Shown in pieces: positions 1 through 7,787 of a stretch of DNA of 64,000 bases. The notes under the pieces were generated by a model. That model saw nothing but the letters and a program-made list of their open reading frames with translations, was not told where the DNA came from and did not search any database. Location: contig NZ_QGMX01000002.1 of NCBI RefSeq assembly GCF_003336745.1, positions 240,367-304,366 of the forward strand, given 5' to 3'. Made by a program: the position numbers and the translations under genes. Within the stretch, counting starts at the first letter, position 1; every line of letters starts with the position of its first letter. Origin of the DNA: Thermus caldifontis. Its GTDB lineage: Bacteria; Deinococcota; Deinococci; Deinococcales; Thermaceae.

Positions 1-696
1 GCCAAGGAGCGCCTGGCCGACTACGGGGTGGAGGTGGAGTTCTCCGTGCCCAAGGTGCCCTACCGGGAAACCATCCGCAAGGTGGCCGAGGGGCAGGGCA
101 AGTACAAGAAGCAGACCGGGGGGCACGGCCAGTACGGGGACGTGTGGCTCAGGCTGGAGCCTGCCCCCGAGTACACCTTTGAGTGGCGCATCACCGGGGG
201 GGTGATCCCCAGCAAGTACCAGGAGGCCATTGAGGAGGGGATCCTCGAGGCCGCCAAGAAGGGGGTTCTGGCGGGCTACCCGGTGATGGGCTTCAAGGCC
301 ATCGTGTATAACGGCTCCTACCACGAGGTGGACTCCTCCGACCTCGCCTTCCAGATCGCCGCCAGCATGGCCTTCAAGAAGGTGATGGAGCTGGCTAGCC
401 CCGTTCTCCTGGAACCCATCTACCAGATCAAGGTGATCGCCCCCCAGGAGCGGGTGGGGGATATCCTCTCCGACCTTCAGGCAAGGCGGGGGCGGATCCT
501 GGGCATGGAACAGGAGGGGGCCCTGGCGGCGGTGAGGGCCGAGGTGCCCCTGGCCGAGGTCCTGGAGTACTACAAGGCCTTGCCCAGCCTCACCGGGGGA
601 GCGGGGGCCTACACCCTGGAGTTCAGCCACTACGCCGAGGTCCCCCCTCACCTGGCCCAGAAGGTGATCCAGGAGCGCAAGGCCGTGGAGGAATGA
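1..696 (+). CDS. Elongation factor G-like protein, C-terminal part (EF-G-2 type)
   Basis: This is the 3' part of a gene whose start lies before the window; the frame is open from base 1. The visible 231 residues match domains IV and V of EF-G-type translational GTPases: a QTGGHGQYGDV segment and SYHEVDSSDLAFQIAAS (domain IV), then LLEPIYQIKV and DLQARRGRILGME (domain V). The sequence differs clearly from canonical EF-G, for example in the tip region and in TGGAGAYTLEF where EF-G has TQGRGSF. It therefore looks like the second, EF-G-like paralog known in Thermus rather than fusA of the str operon. GTPase domains are not visible, so activity cannot be judged. The stop is 15 bases before the MoxR gene, suggesting co-transcription. 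Confidence 0.85.
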   Translation, partial: AKERLADYGVEVEFSVPKVPYRETIRKVAEGQGKYKKQTGGHGQYGDVWLRLEPAPEYTFEWRITGGVIPSKYQEAIEEGILEAAKKGVLAGYPVMGFKAIVYNGSYHEVDSSDLAFQIAASMAFKKVMELASPVLLEPIYQIKVIAPQERVGDILSDLQARRGRILGMEQEGALAAVRAEVPLAEVLEYYKALPSLTGGAGAYTLEFSHYAEVPPHLAQKVIQERKAVEE

Positions 697-711
697 GGAG
701 GCCATAGGGCA

Positions 712-1614
712 GTGGAAGAACTCCCGGCCATCTCCCGACTGAAGGAGGCGCTCAGCCAGGTTCTCTTCGGCCAGGAGGAGGTGATCGAGGCCCTCCTGGC
801 CACGGTCCTGGCCCGGGGGCACACCCTCATGGAGGGGGTGCCGGGCTTAGGGAAGACCCTCCTGGCCGAAGGCTTCGCCAGGGGAAGCGGCCTCAGCTAC
901 AAGCGCATCCAGTTCACCCCCGACCTCCTCCCCCAGGACCTCACGGGAAGCGAGGTGTTTCGCGAGGGTCAGTTCGCCTTCGTCAAGGGTCCCCTCTTCG
1001 CCCAGGTGGTCCTGGCGGACGAGATCAACCGGGCCCCGCCCAAGGTGCAGTCGGCCCTCCTCGAGGCCATGCAGGAACGGGCGGTGACCATAGGAGGGGT
1101 CCGCTACCCCCTGCCCGAGCCCTTCTTCGTGGTGGCCACGCAAAACCCTTTGGAGCTCGAGGGCACCTACCCCCTCCCTGAGGCCCAGCTGGACCGCTTC
1201 ACCGCCAAAATCCCCTTCCGCCCCCCCAGGCGGGAGATCTGGCTCAGGATCCTGACGGAAGAACCCCATCTCCCCGAACCCCTGCCCGTGGACTTCCTAA
1301 AAGCACAAAAGGAGGCCCAAGCGGTGCGGGTGGCCAAGGAAGCCCTGGAGGCCATCACCCACGTGGCCTTCCTGAGCGGGGAGGATGGCCGCCTGCGCAT
1401 GGGCCTCTCCCCCCGGGGGGCCAAGGCCTGGCTGGCCCTGGCCCGGGCCTTGGCCTACCTCAGGGGCAAGCCCCTGGTGGACTGGAAGGAGCTTAAGGAT
1501 GCCGCCTTTTTGGCCCTTCCCCACCGGCTTTTCCTCACGGAGGAGGCCCTTTACGAGGGGGAAAGTTCCGAGGAAATCCTAAAGCAGCTTCTCAAAAAGG
1601 GGGGCATTCCTTAA
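712..1614 (+). CDS. MoxR-family AAA+ ATPase
   Basis: A 300-residue cytoplasmic AAA+ ATPase of the MoxR subfamily. Visible are the Walker A motif GVPGLGKT (residues 42-49), Walker B VVLADEINR (about 99-107) and sensor 1 VATQNP (141-146), followed by the helical lid domain. MoxR proteins act as chaperone-like ATPases that help assemble metal or membrane enzyme complexes, usually together with a DUF58/VWA partner. No such partner lies beside it here, so its client is unknown. The start is taken as the GTG at 712, preceded by GAGGAGG. It follows the EF-G-like gene closely, and the next gene (PEP synthase) starts 15 bases after its stop, so the three may form one operon. Confidence 0.88.
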   Translation: MEELPAISRLKEALSQVLFGQEEVIEALLATVLARGHTLMEGVPGLGKTLLAEGFARGSGLSYKRIQFTPDLLPQDLTGSEVFREGQFAFVKGPLFAQVVLADEINRAPPKVQSALLEAMQERAVTIGGVRYPLPEPFFVVATQNPLELEGTYPLPEAQLDRFTAKIPFRPPRREIWLRILTEEPHLPEPLPVDFLKAQKEAQAVRVAKEALEAITHVAFLSGEDGRLRMGLSPRGAKAWLALARALAYLRGKPLVDWKELKDAAFLALPHRLFLTEEALYEGESSEEILKQLLKKGGIP

Positions 1615-1629
1615 GAAAGGAGGAAGGGT

Positions 1630-4023
1630 ATGCGCTGGATACGGTTTTTCCACCAGGTGGGCCTCGAGGATGTTCCCTTGGTGGGGGGCAAGAACGCCTC
1701 CTTGGGGGAGATGATCCGGGAGCTTGCCCCCTTGGGGGTGAAGGTGCCCGGGGGGTTTGCCACCACCAGCGAGGCCTACGGGTACTTCCTCAAGGCCAAT
1801 GGCCTCGAGGAGGCCATCCGCCAGGAACTAAGAAATCTGGACCCCGACGACCCCCTGGCCTTGCAAAGGGCCAGCCGCCGCCTAAGGAACCTGATCCTGA
1901 AAGGGGCATATCCGAAGGACCTGGAGGAGGAGATCCGCCTGGTCTACCGAAAGCTCTCTGAGGAGGCTGGGGAAGAGGCCCTCCCCGTGGCCGTGCGCAG
2001 TAGCGCCACCGCCGAGGACCTCCCCACCGCCAGCTTCGCCGGACAACAGGAAAGCTACCTCTACGTGCAAGGGGAAGAAGACCTCCTCCTCCACGTGAAA
2101 CGGGCCATGGCCAGCCTCTTCACCGCCCGGGCCATCAGCTACCGGGCCCACATGGGCTTTGACCACCTGAAGGTGGCCCTATCCGTGGGGGTCCAGCGCA
2201 TGGTGCGGGCGGACACCGGCTCAAGCGGGGTGATCTTCACCCTGGACCCCGACACCGGGCACCGGGGCTTTGTCTACATCACCGCCATCTACGGCCTTGG
2301 GGAAAACATCGTCCAGGGGCGGGTGGGGCCCGACGCCTACTACGTGCACAAGGAAACCCTGAAGGCGGGCTACCGGGCCCTGGTGCACAAAAAGCTGGGC
2401 CCCAAGGAACTCACCCTGGCCCTTGACCCTAGGGAAGGACGCCTCAGAAACCGCCCCACTCCCCCCTATCTTCGCAAGCAGTTTGCCCTTTCCGACCAGG
2501 AGGCCCTCCTCCTGGCCGACTGGTCCATCCGGATTGAGGAGCATTACAGCCGGAAGCGGGGGGTTCCCACCCCCATGGACATCGAGTGGGCCAAGGACGG
2601 GCCCACGGGGGAGCTTTTCATCCTGCAAGCCCGCCCCGAAACCGTCCACTCGCAAAAGGCCCCGGTGCTCCGCATCTACCGCCTTTTGCAAAGGGGCGAG
2701 GTCCTGGCCGAGGGCCTGGCGGTGGGCGAGGCCATCGCCACGGGAAGGGCCCGGGTGCTCAAAGACCCCAAGGAGATGGATCGCTTTCAGGAAGGGGAGG
2801 TCCTGGTCACGGAGACCACCAACCCCGACTGGGAGCCCATCATGAAGCGGGCCTCGGCCATCGTCACCGAGCGGGGTGGGCGCACCTCCCATGCCGCCAT
2901 CGTGGCCCGGGAGCTGGGGGTACCGGCGGTGGTGGGGGCCTTGGGAGCCACCCGGCTCATCCCCGAAGGGGAGGTGATCACGGTGTCCTGCGCCGAGGGG
3001 GAGGTGGGGCGCATCTACCGGGGGGCCCTGCCCTTTGCGGTGGAGGAGGTCCGGCCCGAAACCCTTCCCCAAACCCGCACCCGGATCATGGTGAATGTGG
3101 GGACTCCGGAGGAGGCCCTCAGGGTAAGCCTCCTACCCACGGATGGGGTGGGGCTTTTGCGCATGGAGTTCGTCTTTGCCAGCCACGTGCGCATCCACCC
3201 CTTGGCCCTTACGCGGTTTGCCACCCTGCCCAAGGAGGTCCAGCGCCAGGTGGAGGAGCTCACCGAGGCTTACCCCGACAAACGGGCCTACTTCGTGGAC
3301 ACCCTGGCCCAGGGGATTGGCCTCATCGCCGCCGCCTTTTACCCCAGGCCTGTAATCCTCCGCTTCTCCGACTTCAAGACCAACGAGTACGCCCGCCTCC
3401 TCGGGGGGCACCTCTTTGAGCCCAAGGAGGAAAACCCCATGCTGGGCTGGCGGGGGGCAAGCCGCTACTACCACCCCGACTACAAGGAGGGGTTCCTCCT
3501 CGAGGTGCAGGCGGTGAGGAAGGTGCGGGAGGAGATGGGCCTGAAGAACCTCATGGTGATGGTGCCCTTCTGCCGCACCCCAGAGGAGGGGGCCAGGGTC
3601 TTGGAGGCGATGGCGGAAGGGGGCTTGAGGCGGGAAGAGGGCCTGGAGGTCTATGTGATGGCGGAGATCCCCTCCAACATCCTCGAGGCCGAGGCCTTTG
3701 CCGAGCTTTTTGACGGGTTTTCCATCGGTTCCAACGACCTCACCCAGCTGGCCCTGGGCCTGGACCGGGATTCGGAAAGGGTGGCCTGGCTCTTTGACGA
3801 AAGGCGGGAAACGGTCAAGGCCCTCTGCGCCATGCTTTTGGAAAAAGCCCACGCCAAGGGGAAGAAGGTGGGAATCTGCGGCCAAGGGCCTTCCGACTAC
3901 CCCGAGTTCGCCGCCTTCCTGGTGGAAAGGGGGATCGACTCCCTAAGCCTCAACCCCGATGCCCTCCTGCGCACGGTGAAGAAGGTGGCGGAGATGGAAG
4001 CGGCCCTAGGCCCAGGCTCCTGA
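1630..4023 (+). CDS. ppsA: Phosphoenolpyruvate synthase (pyruvate, water dikinase)
   Basis: A full-length 797-residue PEP synthase, which converts pyruvate, ATP and water to PEP, AMP and phosphate for gluconeogenesis. Three domains are readable in order: an N-terminal ATP-binding domain with VGGKNASLGEM near the start, the swivelling phosphohistidine domain with GGRTSHAAIVARELG (catalytic His about residue 421), and the C-terminal PEP/pyruvate TIM barrel with GSNDLTQLALGLDR and a GICGQGPSDYPE segment containing the catalytic Cys (about 750). No lesions are seen. The ATG is preceded by a strong AAAGGAGG ribosome binding site. It is likely cotranscribed with the MoxR gene upstream. Confidence 0.95.
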   Translation: MRWIRFFHQVGLEDVPLVGGKNASLGEMIRELAPLGVKVPGGFATTSEAYGYFLKANGLEEAIRQELRNLDPDDPLALQRASRRLRNLILKGAYPKDLEEEIRLVYRKLSEEAGEEALPVAVRSSATAEDLPTASFAGQQESYLYVQGEEDLLLHVKRAMASLFTARAISYRAHMGFDHLKVALSVGVQRMVRADTGSSGVIFTLDPDTGHRGFVYITAIYGLGENIVQGRVGPDAYYVHKETLKAGYRALVHKKLGPKELTLALDPREGRLRNRPTPPYLRKQFALSDQEALLLADWSIRIEEHYSRKRGVPTPMDIEWAKDGPTGELFILQARPETVHSQKAPVLRIYRLLQRGEVLAEGLAVGEAIATGRARVLKDPKEMDRFQEGEVLVTETTNPDWEPIMKRASAIVTERGGRTSHAAIVARELGVPAVVGALGATRLIPEGEVITVSCAEGEVGRIYRGALPFAVEEVRPETLPQTRTRIMVNVGTPEEALRVSLLPTDGVGLLRMEFVFASHVRIHPLALTRFATLPKEVQRQVEELTEAYPDKRAYFVDTLAQGIGLIAAAFYPRPVILRFSDFKTNEYARLLGGHLFEPKEENPMLGWRGASRYYHPDYKEGFLLEVQAVRKVREEMGLKNLMVMVPFCRTPEEGARVLEAMAEGGLRREEGLEVYVMAEIPSNILEAEAFAELFDGFSIGSNDLTQLALGLDRDSERVAWLFDERRETVKALCAMLLEKAHAKGKKVGICGQGPSDYPEFAAFLVERGIDSLSLNPDALLRTVKKVAEMEAALGPGS

Positions 4024-4048
4024 GGCCCGATTTGGGGTACCCTGGGGC

Positions 4049-4666
4049 ATGGTCCGCGAACCCTTTAACGCCTTGAGCCATGCCCTGGGGGTGCCCTTGG
4101 CCCTCTTGGGAAGCGGTCTTCTCCTCCTCCTTGCCCCCAGGGAGGTTTGGCCCGCCCTCCTCATCTTCGGGCTCACCATGGCCTTCATGTTCGGCGCCAG
4201 CACCCTTTACCACGCCTTACAGGTGGGGGATCGGGCCCTGGCCTGGCTCAGGCGGCTGGACCATGCGGCCATTTTCCTCTTCATCGCCGGAAGCTACACC
4301 CCCTTTCTGGTGGAGGGCCTGCAGGAAAGCTGGAAGCCCTTTGCCCTGGGCCTGGTGTGGGACTTGGCCCTCCTGGGGGTGGGCTTCCGCCTCTTCTTTC
4401 TTAGGGCGCCCCGTTGGCTTTATACCCTGGCCTACCTGGCCCTGGGATGGCTTTCCGTCATCTTTCTCCCCAAGCTCCACCTGCCCTTTTCCACCTTCGG
4501 CCTCATGGCCATCTCCGGGGCCTTCTACACCCTGGGCGCCTGGGTCTACGCCAGAAGGAAGCCCGACCCCTGGCCGGGAAAAGTGGGGTTCCACGGACTT
4601 TGGCACCTCCTGGTCCTCCTGGGAAGCCTTTTCATGTATCTGGCGGTTCTAAGCCTGTACACCTAG
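4049..4666 (+). CDS. Hemolysin III / TrhA-family membrane protein
   Basis: A 205-residue integral membrane protein with about seven hydrophobic helices, belonging to the hemolysin III (YqfA/TrhA) branch of the PAQR superfamily. The family's conserved polar residues are present: STLYHAL near residue 51, LDHAAIFLFIAGSYTP near 71, and FHGLWHLLVLLGS near the C terminus, which together resemble the Ser/His/Asp metal-binding site of PAQR hydrolases. Its role is poorly defined in bacteria (membrane lipid or fluidity homeostasis has been proposed for the family). The start codon is only 5 bases after a TACCCT box (4038-4043), so it may have its own leaderless transcript rather than depend on ppsA 25 bases upstream. 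Confidence 0.85.
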   Translation: MVREPFNALSHALGVPLALLGSGLLLLLAPREVWPALLIFGLTMAFMFGASTLYHALQVGDRALAWLRRLDHAAIFLFIAGSYTPFLVEGLQESWKPFALGLVWDLALLGVGFRLFFLRAPRWLYTLAYLALGWLSVIFLPKLHLPFSTFGLMAISGAFYTLGAWVYARRKPDPWPGKVGFHGLWHLLVLLGSLFMYLAVLSLYT

Positions 4667-4682
4667 CTTTCTCATGAGAAAG
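4667..4682. promoter_or_regulatory. Perfect 16-bp palindrome, candidate operator
   Basis: CTTTCTCATGAGAAAG reads identically on both strands. It begins right after the stop codon of the hemolysin III gene and ends 4 bases before a TATCCT -10 box, so it covers the spacer and -35 zone of the response-regulator promoter. This location is typical of a repressor or autoregulation site. It has no U-run, and it is too AT-rich and short to be a convincing terminator. Which protein binds is unknown. Confidence 0.5.
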
Positions 4683-4686
4683 TGAG

Positions 4687-4692
4687 TATCCT
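4687..4692 (+). promoter_or_regulatory. -10 box of response-regulator gene
   Basis: TATCCT lies 7 bases before the ATG at 4700, the distance at which transcription would begin at or next to the start codon (leaderless mRNA). No good -35 hexamer is visible; the corresponding position is occupied by the palindrome at 4667-4682. Confidence 0.5.
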
Positions 4693-4699
4693 GAGGGGT

Positions 4700-5374
4700 A
4701 TGGAACCCCCTCTAATCCTGATCGTGGAAGACGAGAAGGACATCGCCCGTTTCATTGAGCTGGAACTCCAGGCTGAGGGCTACCGCACCGAGGTGGCCTA
4801 CGACGGCATCACCGGGCTTTCCCGCTTCCGGGAGGTGAACCCCAACCTGGTGATCCTGGACCTAATGCTTCCCGTCATGGACGGGATTGAGGTGGCCAAG
4901 CGCATCCGCAAGACCTCCAACGTACCCATTCTCATCCTCACCGCCAAGGACCGCGTGGAGGACAAGGTGGAGGGCCTGGACGCTGGGGCCGATGACTACC
5001 TGGTGAAGCCCTTTTCCATTGAGGAGCTTCTCGCCCGGGTGCGGGCCCACCTGCGCCGGGTAAGCCCGGCCATCACCGGGGAGATCCGGGTGGCCGACCT
5101 CATCATCAACCTGGAAGGAAGGGAGGTCTTCCGCAGCGGAAGGCGCATAGAGCTTTCCAACAAGGAGTTTGAGCTCCTGGAACTCCTCGCCCGAAATCCG
5201 GGGAAGGTCTTCAGCCGCTACGAGATAGAGGAGAAGGTCTGGCCCGGCTACCAGGGAGGAAGCAACGTGGTGGACGTCTACATCGGCTACCTGCGCAAGA
5301 AGCTGGAAGCCGGGGGGGAAAGGCGCCTCATCCACACGGTTCGGGGTGTGGGCTACGTGCTCCGCGAGGACTGA
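4700..5374 (+). CDS. OmpR/PhoB-family response regulator
   Basis: A 224-residue two-component response regulator. The receiver domain (about 1-120) shows the acidic pocket VEDEKD, the phosphoacceptor Asp-54 in [12 protein letters not shown], Thr-81 and Lys-103 in YLVKPFS. The C-terminal winged-helix DNA-binding domain (about 128-224) has the typical [20 protein letters not shown] and [10 protein letters not shown] elements and ends in [13 protein letters not shown] chose the ATG at 4700 because the receiver fold begins immediately after it; a GTG at 4682 would add six residues and overlap the palindrome. Its cognate kinase is almost certainly the gene at 5495, separated by an unusual 120-base spacer. 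The signal sensed is unknown. Confidence 0.92.
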   Translation: MEPPLILIVEDEKDIARFIELELQAEGYRTEVAYDGITGLSRFREVNPNLVILDLMLPVMDGIEVAKRIRKTSNVPILILTAKDRVEDKVEGLDAGADDYLVKPFSIEELLARVRAHLRRVSPAITGEIRVADLIINLEGREVFRSGRRIELSNKEFELLELLARNPGKVFSRYEIEEKVWPGYQGGSNVVDVYIGYLRKKLEAGGERRLIHTVRGVGYVLRED

Positions 5375-5457
5375 TACGCCATCCGCCATGCCCTTGGCCA
5401 GCAGGACCCTGCCTAGCCTAGAGGGGGTTCGGATGCCCTCCCCCCGCACCCCTTCGC

Positions 5458-5497
5458 CGGGGCCCCCACCCTGGCGAAGCCAGGGCGGGGTGGTATG
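5458..5497 (+). repeat. Dispersed hairpin repeat, copy A
   Basis: The segment GGGGCCCCCACCCTGGCG continues as AAGCCAGGGCGGGGTGGT and ends in ATG. In reverse complement it matches, with a few changes, the sequence near 20758-20796. It folds into a hairpin (CCCTGGC, loop GAA, GCCAGGG). It fills the end of the spacer between response regulator and kinase and includes the kinase's apparent ribosome binding site GGGGTGG and start codon. It looks like a REP-type element of the genome. Confidence 0.6.
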
Positions 5498-6901
5498 ACC
5501 CTCCGCTTCCGCATCACCCTCCTCACCGCAGGCCTCCTCCTGGTCACCCTCTTGGCCCTGGGGATTGCCTTGGAGGGTCTTTTACGAAACTTCCTCTACC
5601 GCTCCCTCCGCCAGGAGCTCCAGGAGGCCAGCAACCAGGTGGTGCGCCTTCTGAACCTGGGCGGACAAGCCCTCTTGGAAGCAGGGCTTCCCGCAAACCT
5701 GTATGCGGAGCTGATCCTCCTCCCCGAGGAAAACCCCGCCCTTCTGGCTCAGGAAGGTGGGATCAGCCTGCAAAAAAGCCCCGCCCTAGGAGCCCAGCGC
5801 CTCCTCCTAAAAGAGGCGGACTACCGCGCCCTTTTGCAGCGGGGCGAGGCCTGGGCCTACGCCGGGCTACCCCGGGAAGGACCCCCCCTCAGGCTTCTGG
5901 TCTATGCCCGACGGGTGGAGGTGAACCTGGGAGGAACCGTGTGGAAAGGAGCCCTCCTGGTGGGAAGGCCTGTGGAAAGCCTGGAGAGCACCCTCACCCA
6001 GTTCGCCCGCATCTATACGGGGACAGCGCTTCTCGTGCTCCTCCTCGCCATCCTCCTGGCCAGGAAGCTGGTGGCCCGGGCCCTGGAGCCCCTGGAGTGG
6101 GTGGCCAAGCGGGCCGAGGCCATCACCACCCGCCCCGAGCCCTTGCCGGAACCTGAAGGGCGGGATGAGGTGGCCACCCTGGTGCGGGCCCTGAATGGGA
6201 TGCTCTCCCGGATGCAGGAGGCTTTCCTGGCCCAGGCCCGCTTCCTCCAGGATGCTTCCCATGAGCTCAGGACCCCCATCACCGCCATCCTGGGCCACGT
6301 GGGCTACCTTTTAAGGCGCACCCCCCTCACGGAAGCCCAAAGGGAAAGCCTCGAGGTGGTAAAGCGGGAGGCGGAGCGCATGGGGAAACTGGTTTCCGAC
6401 CTCCTGGAGCTTTCCCAAAGCGGCACCTGGCGCATGGAACCCGCCCCGGTGCGGGTGCTCGACCTCTTGGAGGAGGTGAAGGAGGAGTTCGCCAAGAGCT
6501 TTGAAGGGGAAATAGAAATCGAAGCCGCCCCGGAGCTTTGGGTGCAAGGCGACCCCGACCGGCTCCATCAGGTCCTGGCCAACCTCCTTTCCAACGCCAT
6601 CAAAGCGGGGGCCCGGCACATCTGGCTCAGGGCCTTTGACCTGGGGGAAAAGGTGGTGGTCCGGGTGGAGGACGATGGGGAGGGCATCCCCAAGGAGCAC
6701 CTTCCCCACCTTTTTGAGCGCTTCTACCGGGTGGACAAGGCCCGGGACCGGGAGCGGGGGGGGTCGGGGCTGGGCCTGGCCATCGTGAAGGCCATCCTCG
6801 AGGCCCACGGGGGGGAGATCTGGGTGGAAAGCGAGGTGGGCAAAGGCACGGCCTTCAGCTTCTCCCTCCCTTCAGCCGCGCCACCGCCTCCTCCACGCTG
6901 A
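5495..6901 (+). CDS. Sensor histidine kinase (two-component)
   Basis: A 468-residue membrane histidine kinase. An N-terminal transmembrane helix (about 5-27) and a second near 170-190 flank an extracytoplasmic sensor region of about 140 residues without a recognised fold. A HAMP linker follows, then the dimerisation/phosphoacceptor box DASHELRTPITAILGH with His at about 256, and an HATPase_c domain with the N box NLLSNAIKAGARHI, the G1 box VEDDGEGIP and the G2 box GGSGLGLAIVKAI. The protein ends in a proline-rich tail (AAPPPPPR). It pairs with the response regulator upstream. The start codon lies at the base of a hairpin repeat, which could hide its ribosome binding site. Its last 47 bases overlap, tail to tail, a small gene on the other strand. 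Confidence 0.93.
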   Translation: MTLRFRITLLTAGLLLVTLLALGIALEGLLRNFLYRSLRQELQEASNQVVRLLNLGGQALLEAGLPANLYAELILLPEENPALLAQEGGISLQKSPALGAQRLLLKEADYRALLQRGEAWAYAGLPREGPPLRLLVYARRVEVNLGGTVWKGALLVGRPVESLESTLTQFARIYTGTALLVLLLAILLARKLVARALEPLEWVAKRAEAITTRPEPLPEPEGRDEVATLVRALNGMLSRMQEAFLAQARFLQDASHELRTPITAILGHVGYLLRRTPLTEAQRESLEVVKREAERMGKLVSDLLELSQSGTWRMEPAPVRVLDLLEEVKEEFAKSFEGEIEIEAAPELWVQGDPDRLHQVLANLLSNAIKAGARHIWLRAFDLGEKVVVRVEDDGEGIPKEHLPHLFERFYRVDKARDRERGGSGLGLAIVKAILEAHGGEIWVESEVGKGTAFSFSLPSAAPPPPPR

Positions 6902-7034
6902 TCTCCCCCCGGCGCAAGGCCTCCAGAACCTTAAGCCTATCCTCCCCCTCCTCCTCCACCGCCTCGTAGCCCAAGGCCCTCAAGAGGGCATCCAGCCGGG
7001 CCCGCACCGTGGGGGGACCCAGGTGATCTCCCAT
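6855..7034 (-). CDS. Small SHOCT-like protein, translationally coupled to hemX-like gene
   Basis: A 59-residue reading frame beginning MGDHLGPPTVRARLDALL and ending RRGEISVEEAVARLKGGRS. The C-terminal half (LKVLEALRRGEISVEEAVARL) has the pattern of SHOCT-like short C-terminal domains, in which a Leu/Glu-rich helix is followed by G-x-I-[ST]-x-E-E-A. Its ATG directly follows the TGA of the hemX-like gene with no bases between, which strongly suggests coupled translation. The 3' end overlaps the histidine kinase gene on the opposite strand by 47 bases. Function is unknown; the context suggests a role in haem synthesis or its regulation, but that is inference. Confidence 0.7.
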   Translation of the reverse strand: MGDHLGPPTVRARLDALLRALGYEAVEEEGEDRLKVLEALRRGEISVEEAVARLKGGRS

Positions 7035-7787
7035 TCAAAACCCCAACCCCGAGGGATGGCGGGAACCCAGGAAGGGGGCGCCTATAAAGGCAAAGAGCAA
7101 AAGGGCATAGGCCGAAAGGAGCAGGGCCATGCGCACATAGCCCCGGAGCCTTTCCTCCAGCAAAAAGTAGAGGGTAAGGCCAAACCAACCCAACAGCACA
7201 GAGATCTCCTTGGGATCCAAGGCCAAGGGACTGCCGAAATAGCCCCAGGCCCAGGCCATGCCGCTGGTCAAGCCCAAGGTGGTGGCCAGATACCCCACCC
7301 GCAAGTACCCCTGCTCCAGCCGCCTCAGGCTCCAAAGGGGAGCAAAGAGCAAGGCCTTTTCCGGCACCGACCGCAAGCGCAGGTCCTGCAAAGCGCACAT
7401 CACCCCCGCCCCCACCCCCACCGCCAGGGCCAGGTAGGCTACCAGGAAAGCCCCGGCATGCACCAGGGTAAGAAGGGGAGGCAGGCTCCCCCCCGGATGG
7501 GGCAAGGCCTTGAGGGCAAAGAGGCCGAGAAGCATGGCCAGGAGGACCAGATAGCGGCGCAAGGGGGTCAGCCGGGGTCTAAGGAGGAGGCTCTCCCCCC
7601 GTAAGGCCAAAAGTCCCCCCAGGACCAGGGCGGGCTGGGCTGGCCCTGAGAAAAACCCCTTGGCAAGGGCATCGGCCAAGGCGGCCCCCAGGCAAAGGAA
7701 GGCCCCCAGGGAAAGCCCTCGAGGCCAGAACAACCCCACGGCCAAGAGGAGGACCCCCATCAAGGCCAAAAGGGAAGCACCGGTCAT
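7035..7787 (-). CDS. HemX/CcsA-like integral membrane protein
   Basis: A 250-residue protein with about eight membrane helices. The C-terminal half (VGYLATTLGLTSGMAWAW, then DPKEISVLLGWF) resembles the cytochrome c assembly (CcsA/HemX) fold, though the tryptophan-rich WWD haem-handling motif of true CcsA proteins is not evident. In several bacteria a HemX protein encoded after hemA lowers glutamyl-tRNA reductase abundance, and the gene order here fits that. The start is taken at the ATG (7787) that overlaps the hemA stop as ATGA; a longer frame upstream would lie wholly inside hemA. It is followed without a gap by the 59-residue SHOCT-like gene. Confidence 0.75.
   Translation of the reverse strand: MTGASLLALMGVLLLAVGLFWPRGLSLGAFLCLGAALADALAKGFFSGPAQPALVLGGLLALRGESLLLRPRLTPLRRYLVLLAMLLGLFALKALPHPGGSLPPLLTLVHAGAFLVAYLALAVGVGAGVMCALQDLRLRSVPEKALLFAPLWSLRRLEQGYLRVGYLATTLGLTSGMAWAWGYFGSPLALDPKEISVLLGWFGLTLYFLLEERLRGYVRMALLLSAYALLLFAFIGAPFLGSRHPSGLGF

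Noticed and set aside
5375..5460. Small gene between response regulator and kinase
   Set aside because: No frame with a ribosome binding site or sensible composition; the region is better explained as spacer plus repeat.
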